From Verrucomicrobiota bacterium (GTDB lineage Bacteria; Verrucomicrobiota; Verrucomicrobiia; Chthoniobacterales; Terrimicrobiaceae), in contig JAPLTF010000057.1 of NCBI GenBank assembly GCA_026398275.1, positions 1-36,297 of the forward strand: a stretch of DNA of 36,297 nucleotides, read 5' to 3'. This document shows, piece by piece, positions 16,570 to 24,287 of the stretch. Position 1 is the stretch's first letter; each line of letters begins with the position of its first letter. The notes under the pieces were generated by a model that saw only the letters and a program-made list of their open reading frames with translations, did not search any database and had not been told where the DNA came from. The position numbers and the translations under genes are program-made.

Positions 16570-17700
16570 TCAGTCCAGCGTCCGGCGGTAGCGGCCGACG
16601 CCAACGACAAGGGCGACGACGAGGAAGACTGCGATCGGTCCGAGCTCAAGCAGCGTCGGGGAAAGCCCGTTTCCCTTGAGCAGGATCCCGCGCACGATGC
16701 GCAGGAAGTGAGTGAGGGGAAAAGCCTCACCGAGATACTGCGCCCAGACGGGCATGCCCCGGAACGGAAACATGAATCCCGAAAGCAGAAGCGATGGCAG
16801 GAAAAAGAAAAAGGACATCTGCATGGCTTGGAGCTGGTTTGTGGCCACGCTCGAAAATGTGACCCCCACCGCGAGGTTGGCCGCGATGAAAACAAACGAC
16901 GCTCCGAGCAGCAGGGGCAGGCTCCCCATCATCGGCACATGGAAAACCACGGCGGCCGCGGCCAGGATGAGCGCGACCTGGATGTATCCGACAAGGATGT
17001 AGGGCAGGATTTTTCCGACCATGACCTCGATCGGCTGCGACGGCATCGAGAGGAGGTTTTCCATCGTGCCTCGCTCGCGCTCGCGGGTGATGGCGAGCGC
17101 GGTGATCATCACCATCGTCATCGTCAGGACCACGCCCATCAGGCCGGGGACAATGTTGTATTGGGTGATTGCTTCCGGATTGAATTTGGCATGCACGATG
17201 AGGTTCACCGGCCCGGGTTTTCCGGACAATCCGGCCAGCGGCCCGGTCAGGTCCCGGCTCCAGACGGACCGCACCAGCTCCTCGACGGTCGAGATCGCAT
17301 TGCCGGTGGCCGCCGGGTCGGTCGCGTCGGCCTCCAGCAGTATCTCCGGCCGGTCGCCGCGCAGGAGCGAGCGAGAAAAATCCGGCGGGATCGTCAGGAC
17401 AAACTGGACGCTTCCGAGCTGGAGCGCCTCGCGGGCGGCCCCCGCGCCGAGCTGACCGCGAATTTCGAAATACCCGCTGTTCCTCATCCCCTGGAGGAGG
17501 GTTTGCACGCAGGGGCTGTTGTCACCGAGCACGACCGCGGTCGGCAGGTTCTTCGGGTTCGAGTTGATGGCAAACCCGAAGAGCGTGAGCTGGAGGAGCG
17601 GAACACCGACCATCATGCCGAAGGTCAGCCGGTCCCGCCGCATCTGGATGAACTCCTTGATGACGACCGCCCACAGGCGATGGATGCTGAAGCTGTTCAT
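16570..17700 (-). CDS. ABC-2 type transporter permease (YhhJ/YbhS-like)
   Basis: The 376-residue membrane protein has an N-terminal helix (LTFGMMVGVPLLQLTLFGFAI), an extracytoplasmic domain of about 150 residues, and five C-terminal helices starting at IVPGLMGVVLTMTMVMITAL. The motif ERERGTMENLLSMP right after the second helix is the conserved coupling segment of the ABC-2 permease family. The gene overlaps the ATPase gene by ATGA and completes an operon of HlyD adaptor, ATPase and permease. Such tripartite units (YbhGFSR or YhiI-RbbA-YhhJ type) export drugs or other hydrophobic molecules. Only one permease gene is present, so a homodimer is expected. The substrate is unknown. Confidence 0.92.
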   Translation of the reverse strand: MNSFSIHRLWAVVIKEFIQMRRDRLTFGMMVGVPLLQLTLFGFAINSNPKNLPTAVVLGDNSPCVQTLLQGMRNSGYFEIRGQLGAGAAREALQLGSVQFVLTIPPDFSRSLLRGDRPEILLEADATDPAATGNAISTVEELVRSVWSRDLTGPLAGLSGKPGPVNLIVHAKFNPEAITQYNIVPGLMGVVLTMTMVMITALAITRERERGTMENLLSMPSQPIEVMVGKILPYILVGYIQVALILAAAAVVFHVPMMGSLPLLLGASFVFIAANLAVGVTFSSVATNQLQAMQMSFFFFLPSLLLSGFMFPFRGMPVWAQYLGEAFPLTHFLRIVRGILLKGNGLSPTLLELGPIAVFLVVALVVGVGRYRRTLD

Positions 17701-18620
17701 GGAAAATTATCGCGGGAGGTTTCCATGAGGTGGATAAAGACGTCCTCGAGGCTCGAGGGGATCTTCTGCCACACGAGGCCGGGCGCCCGCTCCGGGCGGA
17801 TGGCTTCTTCCAGCTTGGCCGGATCGGTGCCGCTGATGTGGAGCGTGGTTCCGAACGGAACGAGTTGCTCGACGCCGGGCTTTCCTGAGAGGCGCGCGAC
17901 GATTCCCTGGAGGTCCGCGCCGCTTGCCGCCCAAGTGTGCAGGCCGGACCCTGCCACAACCTCCGGCACGGTTCCGGCCGTGAGAAGACGCCCGTAGGAA
18001 AGATAGCCGATCCGATGGCAGCGCTCGGCCTCGTCCATGTAGTGCGTGGTGATGAGAACGGTGAGCCCCTCCGCCGCCAGCCCGTGGATGGACTCCCAAA
18101 AATCGCGGCGCGCCTTCGGATCAACCCCGGCCGTCGGCTCGTCGAGAAGGAGCAGCCTCGGGCTGTGCAGCATGCAGGCGGCCAGGGCGAGGCGCTGCTT
18201 CCAGCCTCCGGACAGTCCGCCCGCGAGCTGGTTCCTGCGCCCGCTCAACCCGTGCCCGTCCAGGATTTTCTCCACGGCGATCCTCCGGTCCGGCAGACCG
18301 TAAACCCGCGCGACAAAATCGAGGTTCTCCTGAACGGTCAGATCCTCGTAGAAACTGAACCGCTGGGTCATGTAGCCGACACGGTTTTTGATCTCCCGGC
18401 TCCCGGTGAGGAAATCATATCCGAGGCATGTTCCCTCCCCGCCGTCCGCCTTCAGGAGGCCGCAAAGCATGCGTATGAATGTGGTCTTCCCGCTGCCGTT
18501 CGGACCGAGAAACCCGTAGATTTCGCCCTGCTCGACGCGGAGGGCCACGTCGTCAACGACCTTTTTTCCGTCGAAGCTTTTCGTGACCCCGCGGACGTCG
18601 ATCGCAGGATTTCCGCTCAC
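17697..18620 (-). CDS. ABC transporter ATP-binding protein
   Basis: The 307-residue cytoplasmic ATPase has Walker A GPNGSGKTT, Q-loop MTQRFSFYEDLTV, signature LSGGWKQRLALA, Walker B LLLLDEPTAGVD and an H-loop TTHYMDEAERC. Its C-terminal region of about 90 residues is like the DUF4162-type tail of drug and antibiotic exporters. The start is the GTG at 18620, which overlaps the stop of the HlyD gene as GTGA; longer upstream frames read through the HlyD gene and are not credible. There is one nucleotide-binding domain, unlike E. coli RbbA or YbhF, which have two. It energises the permease encoded immediately downstream. Confidence 0.94.
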   Translation of the reverse strand: MSGNPAIDVRGVTKSFDGKKVVDDVALRVEQGEIYGFLGPNGSGKTTFIRMLCGLLKADGGEGTCLGYDFLTGSREIKNRVGYMTQRFSFYEDLTVQENLDFVARVYGLPDRRIAVEKILDGHGLSGRRNQLAGGLSGGWKQRLALAACMLHSPRLLLLDEPTAGVDPKARRDFWESIHGLAAEGLTVLITTHYMDEAERCHRIGYLSYGRLLTAGTVPEVVAGSGLHTWAASGADLQGIVARLSGKPGVEQLVPFGTTLHISGTDPAKLEEAIRPERAPGLVWQKIPSSLEDVFIHLMETSRDNFP

Positions 18621-19597
18621 AGCTTTCCCCTGCTCACCGTCACCGGCAACCCCGGGTGCAGCGCCGCCGCCGTCTTCGGGTCGAACGAGACCTCGACCAG
18701 GAAGACGAGCTGCGCGCGGCTCTCGCGGCTGAAGATCACCGGCGGGGAGTATTCTGCCGACGGCGAGATATACGAGATACGGCCGCGGGCGGGCGATGCC
18801 CCGTCGGCGGTGACCGTCACCTCTTCGCCGGTCTTCAGCGAGGCCAGCGTTGTTTCGGGCACGAAGAAGCGCACGCGGACCCGTTCGGGCGGGAGGAGGC
18901 TGACGACCGCCTGGCCGGCCGGAATCCATTCTCCGGGCCGGAACATCGTGTCAAAGACGAGCGCTTTGGATGGCGAGCATCTGGTTTTTTGCGCGAGGTT
19001 CCAGCGGGCCTGAGCGAGCTGGGCCGAGGCAATATCCACCTGGGCCTTCGCGGCGGCGACCTGGTCCACGCGGCCCCCAAGGCCAGCGGATTCGAGCGAG
19101 GACTCGAGCGACGCGGCGATTTCCATGAGGGCGATATCCGCACTCTGGTAGAGATTGAGGTTTTGCTCGGCGACCACCTTCGTGGTGTAGAGCTCCTTCG
19201 AGCGTTTGAGCTGGATGTCGGTGTAGGTCTGTGCCGCGAGCGCTGCCTTCTGCTGGTGCTCGATCGCGGCGATCTCCGTTGGCCGTTTTCCCTTCTGCAG
19301 ATCGGCAAGATTTGCCTCCGCCTGCCTCAGCGCGGCGGCGGCCGCATCCATCTGGTCCCTCTCGGGCTGCGGGTCGAGCACAAAGAGCTCGGCCCCCTCC
19401 TCGACCCAGGCCCCGCGCTCGACGGGCAGCCGCTCCAACCGGCCGGCTGCGGGCGAGGCTACGAGCACGTATTCGCCGGACACATAGCCCGCATACCGCC
19501 CGCCATCCGAAGGCCGGCATCCGGTGAAAAACCCGGCCAATGGCGTGGAAACGGCCAGGCAGGTGAGGGAGAACAGCGCCGCGCGGGTGACATCCAT
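18617..19597 (-). CDS. HlyD-family periplasmic adaptor of an ABC exporter (YbhG/YhiI-like)
   Basis: The 326-residue protein has an N-terminal hydrophobic segment (AALFSLTCLAVSTPLAGFF) ending in TGC, a possible lipobox. A lipoyl half-motif (VASPAAGRLERLPVERGAWV) is followed by a coiled coil at about residues 75-200 with many Ala, Gln and Glu. The beta-barrel domain then runs through VRVRFFVPETTLASLKTGEE. The RVRFFVPE motif is typical of the YbhG/YhiI branch. It is the first gene of a leftward three-gene operon with the ATPase and permease. It probably docks the ABC exporter to a TolC-like channel, which is not encoded in the window. It is divergent from nadA with 96 bp between the starts. Confidence 0.9.
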   Translation of the reverse strand: MDVTRAALFSLTCLAVSTPLAGFFTGCRPSDGGRYAGYVSGEYVLVASPAAGRLERLPVERGAWVEEGAELFVLDPQPERDQMDAAAAALRQAEANLADLQKGKRPTEIAAIEHQQKAALAAQTYTDIQLKRSKELYTTKVVAEQNLNLYQSADIALMEIAASLESSLESAGLGGRVDQVAAAKAQVDIASAQLAQARWNLAQKTRCSPSKALVFDTMFRPGEWIPAGQAVVSLLPPERVRVRFFVPETTLASLKTGEEVTVTADGASPARGRISYISPSAEYSPPVIFSRESRAQLVFLVEVSFDPKTAAALHPGLPVTVSRGKL

Positions 19598-19693
19598 GTT
19601 CCTCCAAGAAAATCAGATGTCCCCCCGACTGACAACCGCGAGTATTTCCGCCGCAAACTTGATCGGAGCAGGCTGATAGTCCATGATTCCGCC

Positions 19694-20632
19694 ATGGCAA
19701 CGGCTTCCAACGATCTTGTTTCTGAAATCCTCGAGCTCAAGCGCGAGCGGAATGCCGTGATCCTTGCGCACAACTACCAGACCGCCGACATCCAGGAGCT
19801 GGCGGACTTCGTCGGCGACTCGCTCGGGCTGAGCTACAAGGCGGCGGAGACGGATGCGGACGTGATCGCATTTTGCGGCGTCCACTTCATGGGGGAGACC
19901 GCGAAGATTGTGAGCCCGTCGAAGACCGTGGTGATCCCGGACATGGACGCCGGGTGCTCGCTCTCGGACTCGTGCCCGGCGGACAAGCTGGAGGAGTATC
20001 TCGCCGCGCATGCGGAGAAGAACTATTTCGTCATCGCCTACATCAACTGCAGCGCCGGGGTGAAAGCCCTGGCGGATGTCATCTGCACGAGCGGAAATGC
20101 CGTGAAGATCGTCGAGTCCGTGCCGCCCGGCCGGAACATCCTGTTTGTTCCGGACCAGAACCTCGGGGCGTGGGTGATGGAGAAGACCGGCCGCTCCATG
20201 GATCTCTGGCGGGGGAATTGCTACGTGCATGTCGAGTTCACGCGCGACAGCATCGGCCGGATCCGCACGGAATATCCCGACGCCAAAGTCGTCGCGCATC
20301 CGGAGTGCACGCACGCGGTCCGGCTGCTCGCCGACGAGGTCTGCTCGACGGAGAAGATGGTCGCGTATTGCCGGGACAATCCGGCTCGGGAATTCATCAT
20401 CGTCACCGAGAGCGGGATGCTCCACCGGCTCCGCCGCGAGGTGCCGGACAAAATTTTCATCCCGGGCCCGACCGACCTGTGCTCGTGCGGCGACTGCCGC
20501 TACATGAAGCTCAACACGCTGGAGAAGCTGCGCGACTGCCTCGCCACGCTGAATCCGGAGATCCAGATCCCGGAGGGGGTCCGCGTCACCGCCGAGCGCT
20601 CGGTGCGCCGGATGCTCGAGATCTCGCGCTGA
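19694..20632 (+). CDS. nadA: Quinolinate synthase
   Basis: NadA condenses iminoaspartate with dihydroxyacetone phosphate to quinolinate in de novo NAD synthesis, using a [4Fe-4S] cluster. The 312-residue protein has ILAHNYQTADIQELADFVGD near the N-terminus. Its cluster cysteines are in DAGCSL (Cys88), AHPECTHAV (Cys205) and CSCGDCRYMK (probably Cys268). The length and motifs are complete. The ATG at 19694 begins the conserved domain. A weak TTGATC (19659) and CATGAT (19682) pair would place transcription near the ATG itself, so a leaderless message is possible but not well supported. The partners nadB and nadC are not adjacent. Confidence 0.97.
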   Translation: MATASNDLVSEILELKRERNAVILAHNYQTADIQELADFVGDSLGLSYKAAETDADVIAFCGVHFMGETAKIVSPSKTVVIPDMDAGCSLSDSCPADKLEEYLAAHAEKNYFVIAYINCSAGVKALADVICTSGNAVKIVESVPPGRNILFVPDQNLGAWVMEKTGRSMDLWRGNCYVHVEFTRDSIGRIRTEYPDAKVVAHPECTHAVRLLADEVCSTEKMVAYCRDNPAREFIIVTESGMLHRLRREVPDKIFIPGPTDLCSCGDCRYMKLNTLEKLRDCLATLNPEIQIPEGVRVTAERSVRRMLEISR

Positions 20633-20638
20633 GGCAGA

Positions 20639-21673
20639 TCACTCCTTGAGCAGCTTCGTGATCCAGGTGCCGTAATTGTCGCGGGCGTTGAGCGCCCGGA
20701 GGACCCCGGCTTTGTCGAAGATGAAGACGGTCGGGAGGGCGTTGATGCCCAGCGGGCGGGCGACCGCATTGTCCCAGCCCCTGCCGTCAAAATTCGTCGG
20801 CCAGTCCTCGATCTGAAATTCTTTGAGCCTCTGGGAAAGTGCGTTGCCATTGGTGTCGAGGCTGACCGTGACGATGCGCAGATCGGCTTTGGGGAGCTTG
20901 GCGAGCGCGCTTCGGAAGCTCTGCATCCACATCAGGCTGTGGGGGGATTCGGCCGACCAAAACACGACGACCACGACTTTGCCCTTCTGCGCCGAGATGT
21001 CAAAGCTGCCTCCCTGAAGGGTGGAAAACTTCAGCGCCATCGGCTTGTTGAGCTGGTTGAGGCGGACGAGGTCGTCGGCGATCCGGTGGTTGAGTTCCTC
21101 TTCTTTCGAGAGCGCCCGGGCCTCCTCGAGGAGCTTTCTTTTGAGTGCCGGATCGTTGTCGCAGACCGTGGCCGCCTCGACCAGCAGCCGCGGCCCCCGC
21201 TTGTCGCCGGGGTATTTTGCCACGAAGTTCCGTGCGGTGTCGACGATGGCATCCCGCATCTCGGATTCGTGCCCGATCGTGCCCTGGAGGAAAAGCGAGA
21301 CCCGCCGGAATCCGGCATCGGCTCGCTTTCCGGCCGGCGCATCGGATGATTTTTCGAGGGCCGTGAGAATGCGCATGGCCTCATCCGTCTGCTGCGACAC
21401 ATTGTCCATCTTCCCGGTGGCGGCCAGGATCGCGGCGAGGTGAAGCTTCGCATCAAAGGCCCGGGGATCGGAGGGATACTGCGAAAGAAAAACCTCGATC
21501 AACTTTTTCTGTTTGGCCAGGTGGGTCCTGGCCAGAACCTGGGCCTCCTCGCGGGTCGCCGGCTTCTTCGACGGCCCGGCATCCATGGCCACGATCGCCG
21601 TCCAGTCGGTGTCCGGGGTGGCGTAGGCGCAGGCGGCGCAGAGCAGGATGGCGGCGGCGAGAAGTCGTTTCAT
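20639..21673 (-). CDS. Secreted TlpA-like redoxin-fold protein lacking the CXXC motif
   Basis: The 344-residue protein has a signal peptide (MKRLLAAAILLCAACAYA) and an alpha-helical, TPR-like middle part (residues about 30-200). Its C-terminal thioredoxin-like domain is of the TlpA/AhpC-TSA type: FSTLQGGSFDISAQKGKVVV, then VFWSAESPHSLMWMQSF, IVTVSLDTN and GINALPTVFIFDKAG. The catalytic CXXC, expected right after the tryptophan in FW, is replaced by SPHS, so classical disulfide exchange is not possible. The cis-proline loop (LPT) is retained. It overlaps the upstream nuclease-like gene by ATGA, so the two are co-translated. A structural or chaperone-like periplasmic role is possible; the function is unknown. 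Confidence 0.8.
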   Translation of the reverse strand: MKRLLAAAILLCAACAYATPDTDWTAIVAMDAGPSKKPATREEAQVLARTHLAKQKKLIEVFLSQYPSDPRAFDAKLHLAAILAATGKMDNVSQQTDEAMRILTALEKSSDAPAGKRADAGFRRVSLFLQGTIGHESEMRDAIVDTARNFVAKYPGDKRGPRLLVEAATVCDNDPALKRKLLEEARALSKEEELNHRIADDLVRLNQLNKPMALKFSTLQGGSFDISAQKGKVVVVVFWSAESPHSLMWMQSFRSALAKLPKADLRIVTVSLDTNGNALSQRLKEFQIEDWPTNFDGRGWDNAVARPLGINALPTVFIFDKAGVLRALNARDNYGTWITKLLKE

Positions 21674-22578
21674 TTTTGAGGGGTCTTGATGCTGGTGAAA
21701 ATGGCCCGGTGGTCGCTGGCTTTGGACCAGACCTTTGAGCTGCTGATGCCGCTCTTGTCCATGTTGATGTTCGGCCAGAGTTTCAGGCTGACGAGCAGGT
21801 AGTCAATGCGGGAATAGATGTCGGCCGCTGCCCAATAATGTGTCCAGCGGTTGCCGTGACGGTCGCTGAGGTTGAGATCCTTCATCCGGAGCGGATCCCT
21901 GGCGGAGCCGGTCAATTCCTTCACCGCGTATTCATTCTTGGTGTCGTTCAGATCGCCGAACAGAAGGACTTTCTCCCCAGGGTTGGCCTTCAGAATCGTA
22001 TTGAGGTGCTCGCGGACAAGCCCGGCCTCTTTTGCCCGCACGGCCGCCTGGTCGAAATCCGGAACCTCCCGGCGGGATTTCAAATGCGCCCCGACCAGAC
22101 GAAGCTGGCCGTTGTCCTGGAGCCTGACCGTCACGTCCAAAATCCCCCGCCCGATCCGCATCCGGGCACCGTTGAGTTCGAAGGGAACGTCATCACGCGA
22201 AGCTCTGGCGATGATCGGAAACCGGCTCAGCAGCGCGAGATGCCTTGCCGCATCCGCCCCGCTGACCCACTCCTTGTGCGGATAGTCGAGACCGGCGGCT
22301 TTCAGCCTGTCTCGAAGATCATCGAGCATCGGCTCATCCCCCATCTCCACGATGCCGAGAATATCCGGATTGATTTCCTTGATGACTGAAATGACAGCGG
22401 AGATTGCCTCCTCGGGCTTCGGGGCATCGGGAACCGTTTTGCCGGCCACCCGGCGTTCCATTTTGAGGTAGTTCTCGACGTTATACGACGCCACGACGAC
22501 ATCGCGCGCAGAGGCGCCGGCTGACGCCAGCAGCAGGCCAAGAAGAGCAGGGGCAAACTGGAGAAATGCCCGTTTCAA
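21670..22578 (-). CDS. Secreted endonuclease/exonuclease/phosphatase family protein
   Basis: The 302-residue protein has a signal peptide (FAPALLGLLLASAGASA). The full set of EEP-fold catalytic motifs follows: ASYNVENY (Asn), ILGIVEMGD (metal-binding Glu), LVGAHLKSRR (His), LLFGDLNDTKNE (Asp and Asn), and KASDHRAIF (the Asp-His pair) near the C-terminus. Such enzymes hydrolyse nucleic acids, phosphoinositides or other phosphodiesters. With export to the periplasm or outside, nucleic-acid scavenging is plausible. The gene is coupled to the downstream CXXC-less redoxin gene by a 4-base overlap. The substrate cannot be read from the sequence. Confidence 0.88.
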   Translation of the reverse strand: MKRAFLQFAPALLGLLLASAGASARDVVVASYNVENYLKMERRVAGKTVPDAPKPEEAISAVISVIKEINPDILGIVEMGDEPMLDDLRDRLKAAGLDYPHKEWVSGADAARHLALLSRFPIIARASRDDVPFELNGARMRIGRGILDVTVRLQDNGQLRLVGAHLKSRREVPDFDQAAVRAKEAGLVREHLNTILKANPGEKVLLFGDLNDTKNEYAVKELTGSARDPLRMKDLNLSDRHGNRWTHYWAAADIYSRIDYLLVSLKLWPNINMDKSGISSSKVWSKASDHRAIFTSIKTPQK

Positions 22579-22599
22579 CGCGGAGCTCCTGACCGCAGC

Positions 22600-22887
22600 T
22601 CAGGCGGTTTTCGGCGGTTCCTTGGGCGCTTCCACAGCCTCTGTCCCGGCACCCGGTTTCAGGAAAGGCTCCTTGGCCGGAGCCGTCTTGATCTCCACAT
22701 CGGTCGCGGATTTGTGGACTTCGCGTTCGAATTCCTCACGCGCTTTTTTGAACTCCCCCAGGCTCTGCCCGAGGCCTCTCGCAAGCTCCGGCAGCTTCTT
22801 GGCCCCGAAGAGCAGCAGCACGATCACCAGGATAAAAATCAGCTCGGGGCCGCCGGGCATCGTAAAGGCCAGAAGTGGATGCATCAT
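22600..22887 (-). CDS. tatA: Twin-arginine translocase subunit TatA/TatE
   Basis: TatA forms the protein-conducting part of the Tat pathway for folded proteins. The 95-residue protein has one N-terminal membrane helix ([20 protein letters not shown]) and the conserved hinge [14 protein letters not shown]. An amphipathic helix ([13 protein letters not shown]) and a charged Pro/Ala/Lys-rich tail follow. Two adjacent ATG codons (22887 and 22884) could start it. No tatB or tatC is adjacent. An upstream CACCC-TTTGATC-CACCC element lies 61 nt before the start, shared with two other genes in the window. Confidence 0.93.
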   Translation of the reverse strand: MMHPLLAFTMPGGPELIFILVIVLLLFGAKKLPELARGLGQSLGEFKKAREEFEREVHKSATDVEIKTAPAKEPFLKPGAGTEAVEAPKEPPKTA

Positions 22888-22948
22888 GGTCCCTCAATAC
22901 ACCTGAAAATCAGCGGATGCCAGTAATTCCTTTGGCTCGGGCAGCTGC

Positions 22949-22969
22949 GGGTGTGATCAAATGTGGGTG
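22949..22969 (-). promoter_or_regulatory. CACCC-TTTGATC-CACCC upstream element of tatA
   Basis: In gene orientation (minus strand) it reads CACCCACATTTGATCACACC followed by C: two CACCC boxes with starts 16 bp apart and TTTGATC between them. It ends 61 nt before the tatA ATG. Copies at 23069-23089 and 36131-36151 have the same orientation and distance relative to their genes. This suggests a regulator site or alternative promoter. Confidence 0.6.
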
Positions 22970-23068
22970 CGATTGCAAATAGGACATGGGAGGGAGGGAC
23001 GTCCCCGGCCCGCCGCCTTCTTCCTCTGGTCAGCCCGGAGGTCTGCCCCTGCCTTTCACGGAAAACAT

Positions 23069-23089
23069 CCCCCACATTTCATCACACCC
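23069..23089 (+). promoter_or_regulatory. CACCC-box upstream element of the glycosyltransferase gene
   Basis: This plus-strand copy matches the tatA copy at 19 of 21 positions; the core is TTTCATC instead of TTTGATC, and the first box is CCCCC instead of CACCC. It ends 64 nt before the TTG start of the glycosyltransferase gene. It is one arm of the inverted repeat 22944-23094. Confidence 0.6.
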
Positions 23090-23133
23090 GCAGCCGCCCC
23101 CATGTCCGAATCCTTGATTCCGCGACCGCTTCC

Positions 23134-23157
23134 ATGCAGACTCACCCATCAGCTTGA
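23134..23157 (+). CDS. Possible seven-codon leader ORF
   Basis: An ATG opens MQTHPSA and stops at a TGA that overlaps the TTG start of the glycosyltransferase gene (TTGA). Termination-reinitiation could feed ribosomes to the weak TTG start. There is no Shine-Dalgarno site and the peptide is too short for any homology, so this may be chance. Confidence 0.25.
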   Translation: MQTHPSA

Positions 23158-24272
23158 GTCCACAAACCACGAAAAAGACCAGGGTTCTTCTCCTGACCGC
23201 CAGCATGGGAGAAGGCCACAACACCGCCGCGCGCAACATCCGCGACGCCATCCTTGCCGAGTGTCCGGACACCGCCGAGGTTCTTGTGGCGGACCCCTAC
23301 ACGCGAACGAACCCGATCGTGAACCGCCTGATGCAGAGCGGCTACACCATGGCCATCAACCGCTATCCCAGAGCCTGGAAAGTCGTATTCGAGCTCCTGA
23401 GCCGACGCGGAGTCGTGGAGGGGATGGGGCCGATGCTCGCGGAGCTGACCGCGGCCGTGCGGTCGCTCGTGGAGGAATTTCAACCTCACGTGATCGCCTC
23501 GACGTATCCGGTCTTTTCGTTCCTGAACGCAAAACTCCGGAGGCGCAACCCCTCCATGCAGATCCCGTTTTTCACGGTGATCACGGATTCCACACAGATC
23601 AATTCCGCGTGGTATCGGTGCCCGTGCGACGGCTCGATCGTTGCCGACGAGCACACGGCCAACGTGCTGAGGGCCGACGGGGTTCCCGAGGACAAGATCC
23701 ACGTGCTGGGCTTTCCGGTCGGGCTCAAATTTGAAAATCTCACGCCGCCGCCGGCCTCGCAGCCCTGGAAGGTCCTGTTCTTTCCCGGCGGCACCTCGGC
23801 ACGCGCCGTGGCCACGCTCCAGTTCCTTGCCTCGTTAAAGAACGTCTCCGTGGATGTTGTCACCGGCCGCCGCAAAGCCACGCACGACGCGATCGCGGAA
23901 GCCAACCTGCCGAAGACCGGCACGCTGACCGGATGGACGGATCAAATGCCCGAGCTCATGGCGTCCCACCACCTTTTTGTGGGCAAGGCCGGAGGCGCGA
24001 CCGTGCAGGAAGCCATCGCGGCACAGATTCCGTTTCTGGTCAGCCACATCGTGCCCGGGCAGGAGGAAGGGAATATCGCATTCATCGAGCAGATGGGGAT
24101 CGGGGCCCTCGCCGCCGGCTCGCCGGAATATATCCTGCACCGTGTCCAGGGAGCTTTCGCCAACGGGGGCAACGTCTGGCAGGCTTGGAGAAAGAACCTC
24201 GCGGCCATGCAGAAGCCCTCCGCTTCCCGGGCGATCGCGCGCTTCCTTTTGGAACGCTGTTCGAAGGGGTGA
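23154..24272 (+). CDS. MGDG synthase-like glycosyltransferase (GT28 family)
   Basis: The family transfers glucose or galactose from a UDP-sugar to diacylglycerol at the cytoplasmic membrane face, like UgtP or plant MGD1. The 372-residue protein has the N-terminal acceptor motif LLLTASMGEGHNTAARNI and the GLKFENL linker. The C-terminal donor motif FVGKAGGATVQEAIAAQIPF is followed by VPGQEEGNIAFI. The TTG start at 23154 is required because no ATG or GTG lies in frame before the conserved GEGHN motif. Upstream the frame is closed by a stop. Lipid product and sugar cannot be fixed; a role in making glycolipids under phosphate limitation is known for relatives. It converges on amt with a 15-bp gap. 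Confidence 0.85.
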   Translation: MSPQTTKKTRVLLLTASMGEGHNTAARNIRDAILAECPDTAEVLVADPYTRTNPIVNRLMQSGYTMAINRYPRAWKVVFELLSRRGVVEGMGPMLAELTAAVRSLVEEFQPHVIASTYPVFSFLNAKLRRRNPSMQIPFFTVITDSTQINSAWYRCPCDGSIVADEHTANVLRADGVPEDKIHVLGFPVGLKFENLTPPPASQPWKVLFFPGGTSARAVATLQFLASLKNVSVDVVTGRRKATHDAIAEANLPKTGTLTGWTDQMPELMASHHLFVGKAGGATVQEAIAAQIPFLVSHIVPGQEEGNIAFIEQMGIGALAAGSPEYILHRVQGAFANGGNVWQAWRKNLAAMQKPSASRAIARFLLERCSKG

Positions 24273-24287
24273 TTCCGTTCCGAATCC

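Larger units (their letters stand above)
22944..23094. repeat. Large inverted repeat between tatA and the glycosyltransferase gene
   Basis: The 24-bp arms at 22944-22967 and 23071-23094 are complementary at 23 of 24 positions, enclosing 103 bp. Each arm contains one copy of the CACCC-box element described separately, so the symmetry serves two divergent genes. The enclosed sequence has no gene; it contains a short ACGT-centred palindrome (GGACGTCC) near 22998. Confidence 0.7.

Noticed and set aside
18621-18929. N-terminal extension of the ABC ATPase to 18929
   Set aside because: It reads through the HlyD gene in another frame; the GTG at 18620 starts just before the conserved domain and overlaps the HlyD stop.
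18656-19693. Long N-terminal extension of nadA (346 extra codons)
   Set aside because: It runs antisense through the HlyD gene; the conserved NadA sequence starts at the ATG at 19694.
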